Source of the DNA: Protonemura montana
Taxonomy: Eukaryota > Arthropoda > Insecta > Plecoptera > Nemouridae
NCBI GenBank assembly: GCA_947568835.1
Contig: OX387611.1
Location: 2,484,001 to 2,548,000 of the forward strand
DNA length: 64,000 nt
Direction: 5' to 3'
The position numbers were made by a program, and so were the translations under genes. The notes beneath the pieces are model-generated. The model saw only the letters and a list, made by a program, of their open reading frames with translations, was not told the origin of the DNA and did not search any database. This document shows, in pieces, positions 10,434 to 23,400 of the stretch (the stretch's first letter is position 1; the number at the start of each line of letters is the position of its first letter).

Positions 10434-10711
10434 CTAGCCGACTCTCTCAAAGATTCGTTGCAAATTATCTTTCTCTCTTTCAATCGTTGTGACATTCCGA
10501 AATCAACTGCGACGTTAGGAATCCAAGTTTTGGTGTCTCTCTTCGAAGCTTGCTATGCAAAGAAGTCTTGTCTCTCTTGTTCTTTTTAGCGTCGGCTAAG
10601 TCTGTCCTTGTCTAGCACTTGTATCGGTGGCGCCAAGATGTTACGTCATCGCCGTTAAAATCTGCTACAGTGCATTCCAGCCACAGTGTGGTTCATAACA
10701 CACGACCTGTA
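10434..10711. other. Spacer; last 30 bp shared with the 38.1-kb array flank
   Basis: No gene is recognised. CCACAGTGTGGTTCATAAC at about 10,681 and the following ACGACCT recur, reverse-complemented, at about 38,080-38,108 next to the other 37-bp array. The two arrays therefore share flanking DNA as well as monomers. Confidence 0.6.
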
Positions 10712-13700
10712 GGCAAGGCTGGGACATGGGACATGGGGGCAGGGTCCAGGCAAGGCTGGGACATGGGACATGGGGGCAGGGTCCAGGCAAGGCTGGGACA
10801 TGGGACATGGGGGCAGGGTCCAGGCAAGGCTGGGACATGGGACATAGGGGCAGGGTCCAGGCAAGGCTGGGACATAGGGCAGGGTCCAGGCAAGGCTGGG
10901 ACATATGACATGGGGGCAGGGACCAGGCAAGGCTGGGACATAGGACATGGGGGCAGAGTCCAGGCAAGGCTGGGACATGGGACATAAGGGCAGGGTCCAG
11001 TCAAGGCTGGGACATAGCACATGGGGGCAGGGTCCAGGCAAGGCTGGGACATGGGACATGTGGGCAGGGTCCAGGCAAGGCTGGGACATAGGACATAGGG
11101 GCAGGGTCCAGGCAAGGCTGGGACATGGGACATAGGGGTAGGGTCCTGCCAAGGCTGGGACTTGGGACATGGGGGTACGGTCCTGCCAAGGCTGGGACTT
11201 GGGACATGGGGGCAGGATCCAGGCAAGGCTGGGAAATGGTACATGGGAGCAGGGCCCAGGCAAGGCTGGGACATGGGAAATGGGGGCAAGATCCTGGCAA
11301 GGCTGGGACACTGGACATGGGGGCAGGGTCCAGGCAAGGCTGCGACATGGGACATGGGGGCAGGGTCCTGATAAGACTGGGACATGGCACATAGGGGCAG
11401 GGTCCAGGCAAGGCTGGGACATGGGACAAGAGGGCAGGGTCCAGGCAATGCTGGGACATGGGACATGGGGGCATGGTCCTGATAAGGCTGGGACATGGAA
11501 CATGGAACATGGGGGCAGGGTCCAGGCAAGGCTGGGACATGGGACATGGGGGCAGGGTCCCGGCAAGGCTGGGACATAGGACATGGGGGCAGGGTCTAGG
11601 CAAGGCTGGGACATGGGACATGGGGGCAGGGTCCAGGCATGACTGGGACATGGGACATGAGGGCAGGGTCCAGGCTAGGCTTGGACATGGGACATGAGGG
11701 CGGGGTCCAGGCAAGGCTGGGACATGGGACATGGGGGCAGGGTCCAGGCAAGACTGGGACATGGGGGCAGGGACCAGGCAAGACTGGCTCAAGAGACATG
11801 GGACATGGGACATGGGGGCAGGGTCCAGGCAAGGCTGGGCCATGGGCCATGGGGGCAGGGTCCAGGCAAGGCTAAGACATGGGACATGGGGGCAGGGTCC
11901 AGGCAAGGCTTGGACATGGGACATTGGGGCAGGGTCCAGGCAAGGCTTGGACATGGGACATGGGGGCAGGGTCCAGGCAAGGCTGGGACATGGGACATGG
12001 CGGCAGGGTCCAGGCAAGGCTGGGACATGGGACATCGGGGCAGGGTCCAGGCAAGGCTAGGACATGGCACATTGGGGCAGGGTCCAGGCAAGGCTTGGAC
12101 ATGGGACATGGGGGCAGGGTCTAGACAAGGCTGGGACATGGGACATTGGGGCGGGTCCTGATAAGGCTGGGACATGGGACATGGAACATGGGGGCAGGGT
12201 CTAGGCAAGGCTTGGACATGGGACATGGGGGCAGGGTCTAGGCAAGGCTGGGACATGGGACATGGGGGCAGGGTCTAGGCATGGCTGGGACATGGGATAT
12301 GGGGGCAGGGTCCTGGCAAGACTGGGACATGGGACATGGGGGCAGGGTCCTGGCAAGGCTGGGACATGGGACATTTAGGCAGGGTCTAGGGTAGGCTAGG
12401 ACATGGGACATGGGGGCAGGGTCCAGGCAAGGCTGGGACATTAGACATGGGGGCAGGGTCCAGGCAAGGCTGGGACATAGGACTTGGGGGCTAGGCCTAG
12501 GCAAGGCTGGGACACGGGACATGGGACATGGGAAATGGGACATGCGACATGGGACATGGGGGCAGGGTCCAGGCAAGGCTGAGACATGGGACATGGGGGC
12601 AGGGTCCAGGCAAGGCTGGGACATGGGACATGGGGGCAGGGTCCTGATAAGACTGGGACATGGGACATGGAACATGGGGGCAGGGTCCAGGCAAGGCTGG
12701 GACATGGGACATGGGGGCAGGGTCAAGGCAAGGCTGGGATTCGGGACATGGGGGCAGGGTCCAGGCAAGGCTGGGACATGGGACATGGGGGCATGGTCCT
12801 GATAAGGCTGGGTCATGGGACATAGGACATGGGGGCAGGGTTTAGGCAAGGCTGGGACATGGGACATGGGGGCAGGGTCCAGGCATGACTGGGACATGGG
12901 ACATGAGGGCAGGGTCCAGGCTAGGCTAGGACATGGGACATGGGGGCAGGGTCCAGGCAAGGCTGGGACATGGGACATGGGGGCAGGGTCCAGGCAAGGC
13001 TGGGACATGGGGGCAGGGACCAGGCAAGACTGGCTCAAGAGACATGGGCCATGGGACATGGGGGCAGGGTCCAGGCTAGGCTAGGACATGGGACATGGGG
13101 GCAGGGTCCAGGCAAGGCTGGGACATGGGACATGGGGGCAGGGTCCAGGCAAGGCTGGGACATGGGGGCAGGGACCAGGCAAGACTGGCTCAAGAGACAT
13201 GGGACATGGGACATGGGGGCAGGGTCCAGGCAAGGCTGGGACATGGGCCATGGGGGCAGGGTCCAGGCAAGGCTAAGACATGGGACATGGGGGCAGGGTC
13301 CAGGCAAGGCTGGGACATGGCACATGGGGGCAGGGTCCAGGCAAGGCTGGGACATGGGACATGGCGGCAGGGTCCAGGCAAGGCTGGGACATGGGACGTC
13401 GGGGCAGTGTCCAGGCAAGGCTTGGACATGGGACATGGGGGCAGGGTCCTGATAAGACTGGGACATGGGACATGAAACATGGGGGCAGGGTCCAGGCAAG
13501 GCTGGGACATGGGACATGGGGGCAGGGTCAAGGCAAGGCTGGGACATGGGACATGGGGGCAGGGTCCAGCAAGGCTGGGACATAGGACATGGGGGCATGG
13601 TCCTGATAAGGCTGGGACATGGAACATGGAACATGGGGGCAGGGTCCAAGCAAGGCTGGGACATGGGACATGGGGGCAGGGTCCAGGCAAGGCTGGGACA

Positions 13701-16700
13701 TAGGACATGGGGGCAGGGTCTAGGCAAGGCTGGGACATGGGACATGGGGGCAGGGTCCAGGCATGACTGGGACATGGGACATGAGGGCAGGGTCCAGGCA
13801 AGGCTAGGACATGGGACATGGGGGCGGGGTCCAGGCAAGGCTGGGACATGGGACATGGGGGCAGGGTCCAGGCAAGACTGGGACATGGGGGCAGGGACCA
13901 GGCAAGACTGGCTCAAGAGACATGGGACATGGGACATGGGGGCAGGGTCCAGGCAAGGCTGGGCCATGGGCCATGGGGGCAGGGTCCAGGCAAGGCTAAG
14001 ACATGGGACATGGGGGCAGGGTCCAGGCAAGGCTTGGACATGGGACATTGGGGCAGGGTCCAGGCAAGGCTTGGACATGGGACATGGGGGCAGGGTCCAG
14101 GCAAGGCTGGGACATGGGACATGGCGGCAGGGTCCAGGCAAGGCTGGGACATGTGACATCGGGGCAGGGTCCAGGCAAGGCTAGGACATGGCACATTGGG
14201 GCAGGGTCCAGGCAAGGCTTGGACATGGGACATGGGGGCAGGGTCTAGGCAAGGCTGGGACATGGGACATTGGGGCGGGTCCTGATAAGGCTGGGACATG
14301 GGACATGGAACATGGGGGCAGGGTCTAGGCAAGGCTTGGACATGGGACATGGGGGCAGGGTCTAGGCAAGGCTGGGACATGGGACATGGGGGCAGGGTCT
14401 AGGCATGGCTGGGACATGGGATATGGGGGCAGGGTCCTGGCAAGACTGGGACATGGGACATGGGGGCAGGGTCCTGGCAAGGCTGGGACATGGGACATTA
14501 AGGCAGGGTCTAGGGTAGGCTAGGACATGGGACATGGGGGCAGGGTCCAGGCAAGGCTGGGACATTAGACATGGGGGCAGGGTCCAGGCAAGGCTGGGAC
14601 ATAGGACTTGGGGGCTAGGCCTAGGCAAGGCTGGGACACGGGACATGGGACATGGGACATGGGACATGGGACATGGGACATGCGACATGGGACATGGGGG
14701 CAGGGTCCAGGCAAGGCTGAGACATGGGACATGGGGGCAGGGTCCAGGCAAGGCTGGGACATGGGACATGGGGGCAGGGTCCTGATAAGACTGGGACATG
14801 GGACATGGAACATGGGGGCAGGGTCCAGGCAATGCTGGGACATGGGACATGGGGGCAGGGTCAAGGCAAGGCTGGGATTCGGGACATGGGGGCAGGGTCC
14901 AGGCAAGGCTGGGACATGGGACATGGGGGCATGGTCCTGATAAGGCTGGGTCATGGGACATAGGACATGGGGGCAGGGTTTAGGCAAGGCTGGGCCATGG
15001 GACATGGGGGCAGGGTCCAGGCATGACTGGGACATGGGACATGAGGGCAGGGTCCAGGCTAGGCTAGGACATGGGACATGGGGGCAGGGTCCAGGCAAGG
15101 CTGGGACATGGGACATGGGGGCAGGGTCCAGGCAAGGCTGGGACATGGGGGCAGGGACTAGGCATGACTGGCTCAAGAGACATGGGACATGGGACATGGG
15201 GGCAGGGTCCAGGCAAGGCTGGGACATGGGCCATGGGGGCAGGGTCCAGGCAAGGCTAAGACATGGGACATGGGCGCAGGGTCCAGGCAAGGCTTGGACA
15301 TGGGACATGGGGGCAGGGTCCAGGCAAGGCTGGGACATGGCACATGGGGGCAGGGTCCAGGCAAGGCTGGGACATGGGACATGGCGGCAGGGTCCAGGCA
15401 AGGCTGGGACATGGGACATCGGGGCAGTGTCCAGGCAAGGCTTGGACATGGGACATGGGGACAGTGTCTAGGCAAGGCTGGGACATGGGACATGGGGGCG
15501 GGTCCTGATAAGGCTGGGACATGGGACATGGAACATGGGGGCAGGGTCTAGGCATGGCTGGGACATGGGACATGGGGGCAGGGTCTAGGCAAGGCTGGCA
15601 CATGGGACATGGGTGCAGGGTCTTGGCATGCCTGGGACATGGGATATGGGGGCAGGGTCCTGGCAAGGCTGGGACATGGGACATTAAGGCAGGGTCCAGG
15701 CTAGGCTACGACATGGGTCATGGGGGCAGGGTCCAGGCAAGGCTGGGACATGGGACATGGGGGCAGTGTTCAGGCAAGGCTGGGACATGGGATTGGGGGG
15801 CTAGGCCTAGGCAAGGCTGGGACACGGGACAGGGGACATGGGACATGGGACATGGGACATGGGACATGGGACATGGGACATGGGACATGGGACATGGGAC
15901 ATGGGACATGGGACATGGGACATGGGGGCAGGGTCCAGGCAAGGCTGGGACTTGGGACATGGAACATGGGGGCAGGGTCCAGGCACGGCTGGGACATGGG
16001 ACATGGGGGCAGTGTCCAGGCAAGGCTGGGACATGGGACATGGGGGCAGGGTCCAGGCAAGGCTGGGACATGGGGGCAGGGACCAGGCAAGACTGGCACA
16101 AGAGACATGGGACATGGGACATGGGGTCAGGGTCCAGGCAAGGCTGGTACATGGGACATGGGGGCAGGGTCCAGGCTAGGCTAGGACATGGGACATGGGG
16201 GCAGGGTCCAGGCAAGGATTGGACATGGGACATGGGGGCAGGGTCGAGGCTAGGCTAGGACATGGGACATGGGGGCAGGGTCCAGGCAAGGCTGGGACAT
16301 GGGACATGGGGGCAGGGTCCTGGCAAGGCTGGGACATGGGACATGGGGGCAGGGTCCAGGCAAGGCTGGGACATGGGACATGGGGGCAGGGTCCAGGCAA
16401 TGCTGGGACATGGGACATGAGACATGGGGTCAGGGTCCACGCTGGGCTAGGACATGGGACATGGGGGCAGGGTCCAGGCAAGGCTGTGTAATGGCACATG
16501 GGGGCAGGGTCCAGGCAAGGCTGGGACATGGCACATGGGGGCTGGGTCCAGGCAAGGCTGGGACATGGGACATGGGGGCAGGGTCCAGGCAAGGCTGGGA
16601 CATGGGACATGGGGGCAGGGTCCAGGCAAGGCTGGGACATGGGACATGGAGGCAGTGTCCAGGCAAGGCTGTGACATGGCACATGGGGGCAGGGTCCAGG

Positions 16701-16766
16701 CAAGGTTCGGACATGGGACATGGGGGCAGGGTCCAGGCAAGGCTGGGACATGTCACATGGGACATT
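10712..16766 (+). repeat. 37-bp G-rich minisatellite, about 6.05 kb, with higher-order duplication
   Basis: The monomer is GGCTGGGACATGGGACATGG followed by GGGCAGGGTCCAGGCAA. Each monomer holds four G runs separated by 4, 4 and 2 bases, a standard G-quadruplex pattern. Diagnostic variants (for example GGCTCAAGAGACATGG at 11,786 and 13,910) recur at a distance of 2,124 bp, showing a higher-order unit. A local (GGGACAT)n expansion lies at about 15,835-15,925. The repetitive long frames on both strands are by-products. Confidence 0.97.
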
Positions 16767-17645
16767 ACTTTGGTTTCTCGTCCCGTATCTTCGCGGATAA
16801 TTGGCAGTTAGTCCAGATGTTTTCTTTGATTTGAATGGATGTTTAGCTGTGGTTGTTTGGTTAACAAGGTAGATGCTTGCGACCGGAAGCTGGGTCAGGT
16901 ACCGCTACTTGTTTGTCGGTGTTGACAGGCATCACTTAGTCCCGTCACTTTATGGATGGGTTATTATCAGCAAATTGGATGCTTTTTAGCTTGTTAAGTA
17001 TTGTGGAAGATTGAACAGGTGTTAATTTTGTCTTTCTGAGCTCTAACTTGCTCTTGGTATTGAAAGAATTTTACAATATTTTTGTTATTTATTTATTTTT
17101 TATTTATTTAAATATTGATTGATGATTGAGATTTGGTTAAAAAATAAAGAAATTGATTCGGGAATTCAAGAAACTTGCACTAGATTTATTTCTTGACGTT
17201 CAATTCTGCCTTTTTTTTTTGGAAATAGCTGGCGTTTCTCAAATTTAGCTGCGAAAAAGCCAAAAAAAGCAAAAAATTTTTGATTTTGCAGTTCATATTT
17301 GCTCCATTAATATTCGATTTGATTCTCGATTGACAGGAATATTAAAGTGATATTATCATGATAGAATTGGAAAGTAAATAAAAAAAAATTGTTGAAATTT
17401 ATTAAAAAAAATGCGTTTTATGTCAAATATATTTTAGCAAAACGATTCGACTTTTGATTTTTTGGAAAAGCCTTCAAATAGTTTACGCATTACTAGTATT
17501 TCCAATTAAAATCATATTTCGTCTCACGTAACAATAAAGTAGGCTACGCTCAACCGACAACGTGAGTCACGTGAGCCAGATCTTCGCTGCTTGGAGCTTT
17601 GTACTGCCAAAGACTTGAAGGGTGAGGAATGTGGGACCGAGGTCT
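16767..17645. other. AT-rich non-repetitive spacer
   Basis: About 0.88 kb of AT-rich sequence with poly(A)/(T) runs and no recognisable reading frame or RNA. It is the longest apparently unique stretch upstream of sog except for 19.6-20.3 kb. Confidence 0.6.
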
Positions 17646-17912
17646 ACCAAACCCATCCCCAATACCTGACCCAGCGCAGTGTTGCTTAACTTTCATCCCT
17701 CCAACCTCTCTCCCGAACAGAACTGGTCATGTGTATGATGGTCACCCATCCAATACCTGACCCAGTGCAGTTTTGCTTAACTTTCATCCCTCCAACCTCT
17801 CTCCCGAACAGAACTGGTCATGTGTATGATGGTCACCCATCCAATACCTGACCCAGCGCAGTGTTGCTTAACTTGCATCCCTCCAACCTCTCTCCCGAAC
17901 AGAACTGGTCAC
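17646..17912 (-). repeat. 91-bp 5S-derived array, 3 copies
   Basis: Three monomers in minus-strand 5S orientation. The last monomer runs without a break into the 15-bp array, which repeats a segment internal to this monomer. Confidence 0.9.
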
Positions 17913-19577
17913 GTGTATGATGGTCATGTGTATGATGGTCATGTGTATGATGGTCATGTGTATGATGGTCATGTGTATGATGGTCATGTGTATGATGGTC
18001 ATGTGTATGATGGTCATGTGTATGATGGTCATGTGTATAATGGTCACGTGTATGATGGTCATGTGTATGATGGTCACGTGTATAATGGTCACGTGTATGA
18101 TGGTCATGTGTATGATGGTCATGTGTATGATGGTCACGTGTATGATGGTCATGTGTTTGATGGTCATGTGTATGATGGTCATGTGTATGATGGTCATGTG
18201 TATGATGGTCACGTGTATAATGGTCACGTGTATGATGGTCATGTGTATGATGGTCATGTGTATGATGGTCACGTGTATGATGGTCATGTGTTTGATGGTC
18301 ATGTGTATGATGGTCATGTGTATGATGGTCATGTGTATGATGGTCATGTGTATGATGGTCATGTATATGATGGTCATGTGTATGATGGTCATGTGTATGA
18401 TGGTCATGTGTATGATGGTCATGTGTATGATGGTCATGTGTATGATGGTCATGTGTATTATGGTCATGTGTATGATGGTCATGTGTATGATGGTCATGTG
18501 TATGATGGTCATGTGTATAATGGTCATGTGTATGATGGTCATGTGTATGATGGTCATGTGTATGATGGTCACGTGTATGATGGTCATGTGTATGATGGTC
18601 ATGTGTATGATGGTCATGTGTATGATGGTCATGTGTATGATGGTCATGTGTATGATGGTCATGTGTATGATGGTCACGTGTATGATGGTCATGTGTATGA
18701 TGGTCATGTGTATGATGGTCACGTGTATGATGGTCATGTATATGATGGTCATGTGTATGATGGTCATGTGTATGATGGTCATGTGTATGATGGTCATGTG
18801 TATGATGGTCATGTGTATGATGGTCATGTGTATGATGGTCATGTGTATGATGGTCATGTGTATGATGGTCATGTGTATGATGGTCATGTGTATGATGGTC
18901 ATGTGTATGATTGTCATGTGTATGATGGTCATGTGTATGATGGTCATGTATATGATGGTCATGTGTATGATGGTCATGTGTATGATGGTCATGTGTATGA
19001 TGGTCATGTGTATGATGGTCATGTGTATGATGGTCATGTGTATGATGGTCATGTGTATGATGGTCATGTGTATGATGGTCATGTGTATGATTGTCATGTG
19101 TATGATGGTCATGTGTATGATGGTCATGTGTCTGATGGTCATGTGTATGATGGTCATGTGTATGATGGTCATGTGTATGATGGTCATGTGTATGATGGAC
19201 ATGTATATGATGGTCATGTGTATGCTGATCATGTGTATGATGGTCATGTGTATGATGGTCATGTGTATGATGGTCATGTGTATGATGGTCATGTGTATGA
19301 TGGTCATGTGTATGATGGTCATGTGTATGATGGTTATGTGTATGATGGTCATGTGTATGATGGTCATGTGTATGATGGTCATGTGTATGATGGTCATGTG
19401 TATGATGGTCATGTGTATGATGGTCATGTGTATGATGTTCATGTGTATGATGGTCACGTGTATGATGGTCATGTGTATGATGGTCATGTGTTTGATGGTC
19501 ATGTGTATGATGGTCATGTGTATGATGGTCATGGGTATGATGGTCCTGTGTATGATGGTCATGTATATGATAGTCAC
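17905..19577 (+). repeat. 15-bp tandem repeat, about 110 copies
   Basis: The unit GGTCATGTGTATGAT is repeated for 1.66 kb with few changes (C for T in CACGTG variants, GTATATGAT, GTTTGAT). It equals the stretch between two GGTCA words inside the 91-bp monomer. Since 15 is divisible by three, both strands stay open: an HVYDG pentapeptide frame on + and an ITMTI-like frame on the minus strand. I treat these as artefacts. The array ends 0.73 kb before the sog start codon. Confidence 0.97.
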
Positions 19578-20308
19578 AGAAGCAGCTACGTTTCTAATCT
19601 AGACCAACTGATCCAGATCGCAACGCCACGTGCCGCCATCTAACGACTGACCTAATAACTAAATAATAACAACGTCGGTCGCCAGGCAACGGCTCGCCAG
19701 TCTTGCTCCGACGAGCGTTGAGTGAACGTCTAACGCTCGCTCCGTATAATTTGAAACTAGTTTCGAACGATCAGGAAAGCCTTGCTTGGCTAGCATAGAT
19801 ATACCAGTAAGCGTTGCGACATCTATTCGCTGCTGTCATGGCTAACATTTTAGCCAATGTAGTGTAACTTTTTAATATAAGCGTGTGTTGCTTTCTGTGA
19901 AGTTGTGTCTTATCTTTGAAGTTATATAATACTCTTGAAGCCGCTGACTTATCTTAAGTTTGTGTAATGAACAGTTTGTATTAACTAAGCGACAAGAATC
20001 AAATCGGGCAAAATACGTTAAGAATAAAAAAAAAAAAAAAAACGGTCGTTATATGTTTAAATATACGGAAAATTCAAATATTTGAACGATTTTGTCGATT
20101 ATTTTCGTGCTATGAATTGGTTTGACTCGCTGAAAGGTTCTTTATTTTGAAAAGGCTTTTTTTATGCTCTGACGAAACGATCTCCGAGAGACTGCGTGTG
20201 AACATGACTGGTTTTGATTTAAATGTGTGTTTGGCATCCACTGCCAATTAAATTGTTTCACAGTTTTTTTTTTTATTAAGTGATTTTTCGTCGGTTGTTT
20301 TTGTTACT
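19578..20308 (+). promoter_or_regulatory. Presumed sog upstream region and 5' UTR
   Basis: This repeat-free 0.73 kb lies just before the signal-peptide exon, so it should hold at least the proximal 5' UTR and perhaps the promoter. A GC-richer part (19,640-19,760) with CGTATAATTTG near 19,740 is followed by AT-rich sequence. I cannot locate the transcription start, and an upstream non-coding exon is possible. Confidence 0.4.
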
Positions 20309-20420
20309 ATGGCTCGGTTGTTTGTTTTGGCGATTGTTTTTTCGTGTGCGAGCTTAATTTTCGCGAGAAGACACTCGCCACTGCTAGAAGAAGGTGGCCG
20401 TGGACGCAACAGAAATGCTG
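20309..20420 (+). CDS. sog: sog exon 1: signal peptide
   Basis: The exon encodes 37 codons plus one base. Residues 4-19 ([16 protein letters not shown]) form a hydrophobic secretion signal, with likely cleavage after Ala19 before RRHSP. The ATG has A at -3 and G at +4. The donor is G|GTAAAT, phase 1. The leftover G plus AA of exon 2 makes Glu, giving NAECQFG, the expected entry into VWC1. This exon was inferred from position, signal peptide and matching phase, without direct homology. Confidence 0.8.
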
Positions 20421-23400
20421 GTAAATTATAAATATATAATAATACTACTCCTGTCGAAGACCAAGGGGACCACAGGCTTAACGTCCCTTCCGAAGGACGG
20501 TACAACGCGAACAACAGGATTCCTCCACAAATCCATGCTGTCGAGAGGTTGATAAGCAAGGCGAGTGAAGTTGCTGTACTAACTTTCATCCCTGCAGCCT
20601 CTCTCCCGAACAGAACGGGTCATGTGTATGATGATCACCCATTCAATACCTGACTCAGCGCAGTGTTGCTTAACTTTCATCCCTCCAACCTCTCTCCCGA
20701 ACAGAACTGGTCATGTGTATGATGGTCAACCATCCAATACCTGACCCAGCGCAGTGTTGCTTAACTTTCATCCCTCCAACCTCTCTCCCGAACAGAACTG
20801 GTCATGTGTATGATGGTCACCCATCCAATACCTGACCCAGCACAGTGTTGCTTAACTTTCATCCCTCCAACCTCTCTCCCGAACAGAACTGGTCATGTGT
20901 ATGATGGTCACCCATCCAATACCTGACCCAGCACAGTGTTGCTTAACTTTCATCCCTCCAACCTCTCTCCCAAACAGAACTGGTCATAGGATGAACTCAA
21001 GGCCATACCATGCCATGCCATGCCATGCCCCATGCCATGCCATGCCATGCCCCATGCCATGCCATGCCTTGCCATGCCATGCCTTGCCTTGCCTTGCCAT
21101 GCCATGACTTGCCATGCCTTGCCTTGCCATGCCCTGCCATGCCCTGCCATGCCTTGCCATGCCCTGCCATGCCTTGCCATGCCCTGCCATGCCATGCCTT
21201 GCCTTGCCATGCCCTGCCATGCCATGCCTTGCCATGCCTTGCCATGCCCTGCCATGCCCTGCCATACCTTGCCATGCCATGCCATGCCATGCCTTGCCAT
21301 GCCCTGCCATGCCTTGCCATGCCTTGCCTTGACATGCCATGCCATGCCATGCCTTGCCATGCCCTGCCATGCCCTGCCATGCCTTGCCATGCCCTGCCAT
21401 GCCTTGCCATGCCCTGCCATGCCATGCCTTGCCATGCCCTGCCATGCCCTGCCATACCTTGCCATGCCCTGCCATGCCTTGCCTTGACATGCCATGCCAT
21501 GCCATGCCTTGCCATGCCCTGCCATGCCCTGCCATGCCTTGCCATGCCCTGCCATGCCTTGCCATGCCCTGCCATGCCATGCCTTGCCATGCCCTGCCAT
21601 GCCCTGCCATACCTTGCCATGCCATGCCATGCCATGCCTTGCCATGCCTTGCCATGCCTTGCCATGCCCTGCCATGCCTTGCCATGCCTTGCCTTGACAT
21701 GCCATGCCCTGCCATGCCATGCCATGCCCTGCCATGCCATGCCCTGCCATGCCCTGCCATGCCTTGCCATGCCCTGCCATGCCATGCCTTGCCATGCCTT
21801 GCCATGCCCTGCCATACCTTGCCATGCCATGCCATGCCATGCCTTGCCATGCCTTGCCATGCCCTGCCATGCCTTGCCATGCCTTGCCTTGACATGCCAT
21901 GCCATTCCATGCCAGAATTGACTATTCGTGTACTCCTTACCTCAAGAATTGGATGGTCACCCCTCCAACTAAACTTATATCCCCCCAATCACTCCCAACA
22001 GAACTGGTCATGTGTCTGATGGTCACCCATCCAATACCTGACCCGGCGAAGTGTTACTTACCTTTCATCCCTCCAACCTCTCTCCCGAAAAGAACTGATC
22101 ATGTGTATGATGGTCACCCATCCAATACCTGACCCGGCGAAGTGTTACTTACCTTTCATCCCTCCAACCTCTCTCCCGAAAAGAACTGATCATGTGTATG
22201 ATGGTCACCCATCCAATACCTGACCCAGCGCAGTGTTGCTTAACTGTGGTGATACTTGTTATCAGCCAGGAAGGTTTTTTCTCTACTCTGATAAGAAACG
22301 CTCGGATCTAGTAAATATTATTTTACTATTGATTATAATCACATGTCACGTGCTGTCATTCCGAGATATCGATGAGCTAACAATCTCTTGGATCGCTTCT
22401 TCACATCTCATAAGCAATTTTATAAAACTACACTTGTTATTAATATCATTTTGCATCAGCTGACTGGATCCTAGCCTCTATCCAGGTTATTCGATATCAG
22501 CTGGCTGGATCCAAGCCTCTATCCAGGTTATTTGAGATCAGCTGGCTGTATCCTATGCTCTATCCATGTTATTTGAGATCAGCTGGCTGGATCCTATGCT
22601 CTATCCAGGTTACTTGAGATCAGCTGGCTGGATCCTATGTTCTATCCAGGTTATTTGAGATCAGCTTGCTGGATCCTAGCCTCTATCCAGGTTATTTGAG
22701 ATCAGCTGGCTGGATCCTATGCTCTATCCATGTTTTTGAGATCAGCTGGCTGGATCCTATGCTCTATCCATGTTATTTGAGATCAGCTGGCTGGATCAAA
22801 TGCTCTATCCAGGTTATTTGAGATCAGCAGACTGGATCCTATGCTCTATCCAGGTTATTTGAGATCAGCTGACTGGATCCTATGTTCTATCCAGGTTATT
22901 TGAGATCAGCTGGCTGGATCCTATGTTCTATCCAGGTTATTTGAGATCAGCTGGCTGGATCCTATGCTCTATCCAGGTTATTTGAGATCAGCTGGCTGGA
23001 TCCTATGCTCGATCTGGTTATTTGAGATCAGCTGGCTGGATCATATGCTCTATCCATGTTATTTGAGATCAGCTGGCTGGATCCTATGCTCTATCCAGGT
23101 TATTTGAGATCAGCTGGCTGGATCCTATGCTCTATCCAGGTTATTTGAGATCAGCTGGCTGGATCCTATGATCTATCCAGGTTATTTGAGATCAGCTGGC
23201 TGGATCCTATGCTCTATCCAGGTTATTTGAGATCAGCTGGCTGGATCCTATGTTCTATCCAGGTCATTTGAAATCAGCTGGCTGGATCCTATGTTCTATC
23301 CAGGTTATTTGAAATCAGCTGGCTGGATCCTATACTCTATCCAGGTTATTTGAGATCAGCTGGCTGGATCCTTTACTCTATCCAGGTTATTTGAGATCAG

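Noticed and set aside
10655-16834. Many collagen-like or Gly/Trp- and Pro/Cys-rich frames over 100 residues
   Set aside because: They are frame cycles of the 37-bp repeat and occur in all six frames with no codon bias or start context.
17820-19643. 607-residue frame of HVYDG pentapeptides, and long frames on both strands
   Set aside because: The period of 15 is divisible by three and the unit has no stop in several frames. The opposite strand is equally open, and the frame starts within 5S-like satellite.
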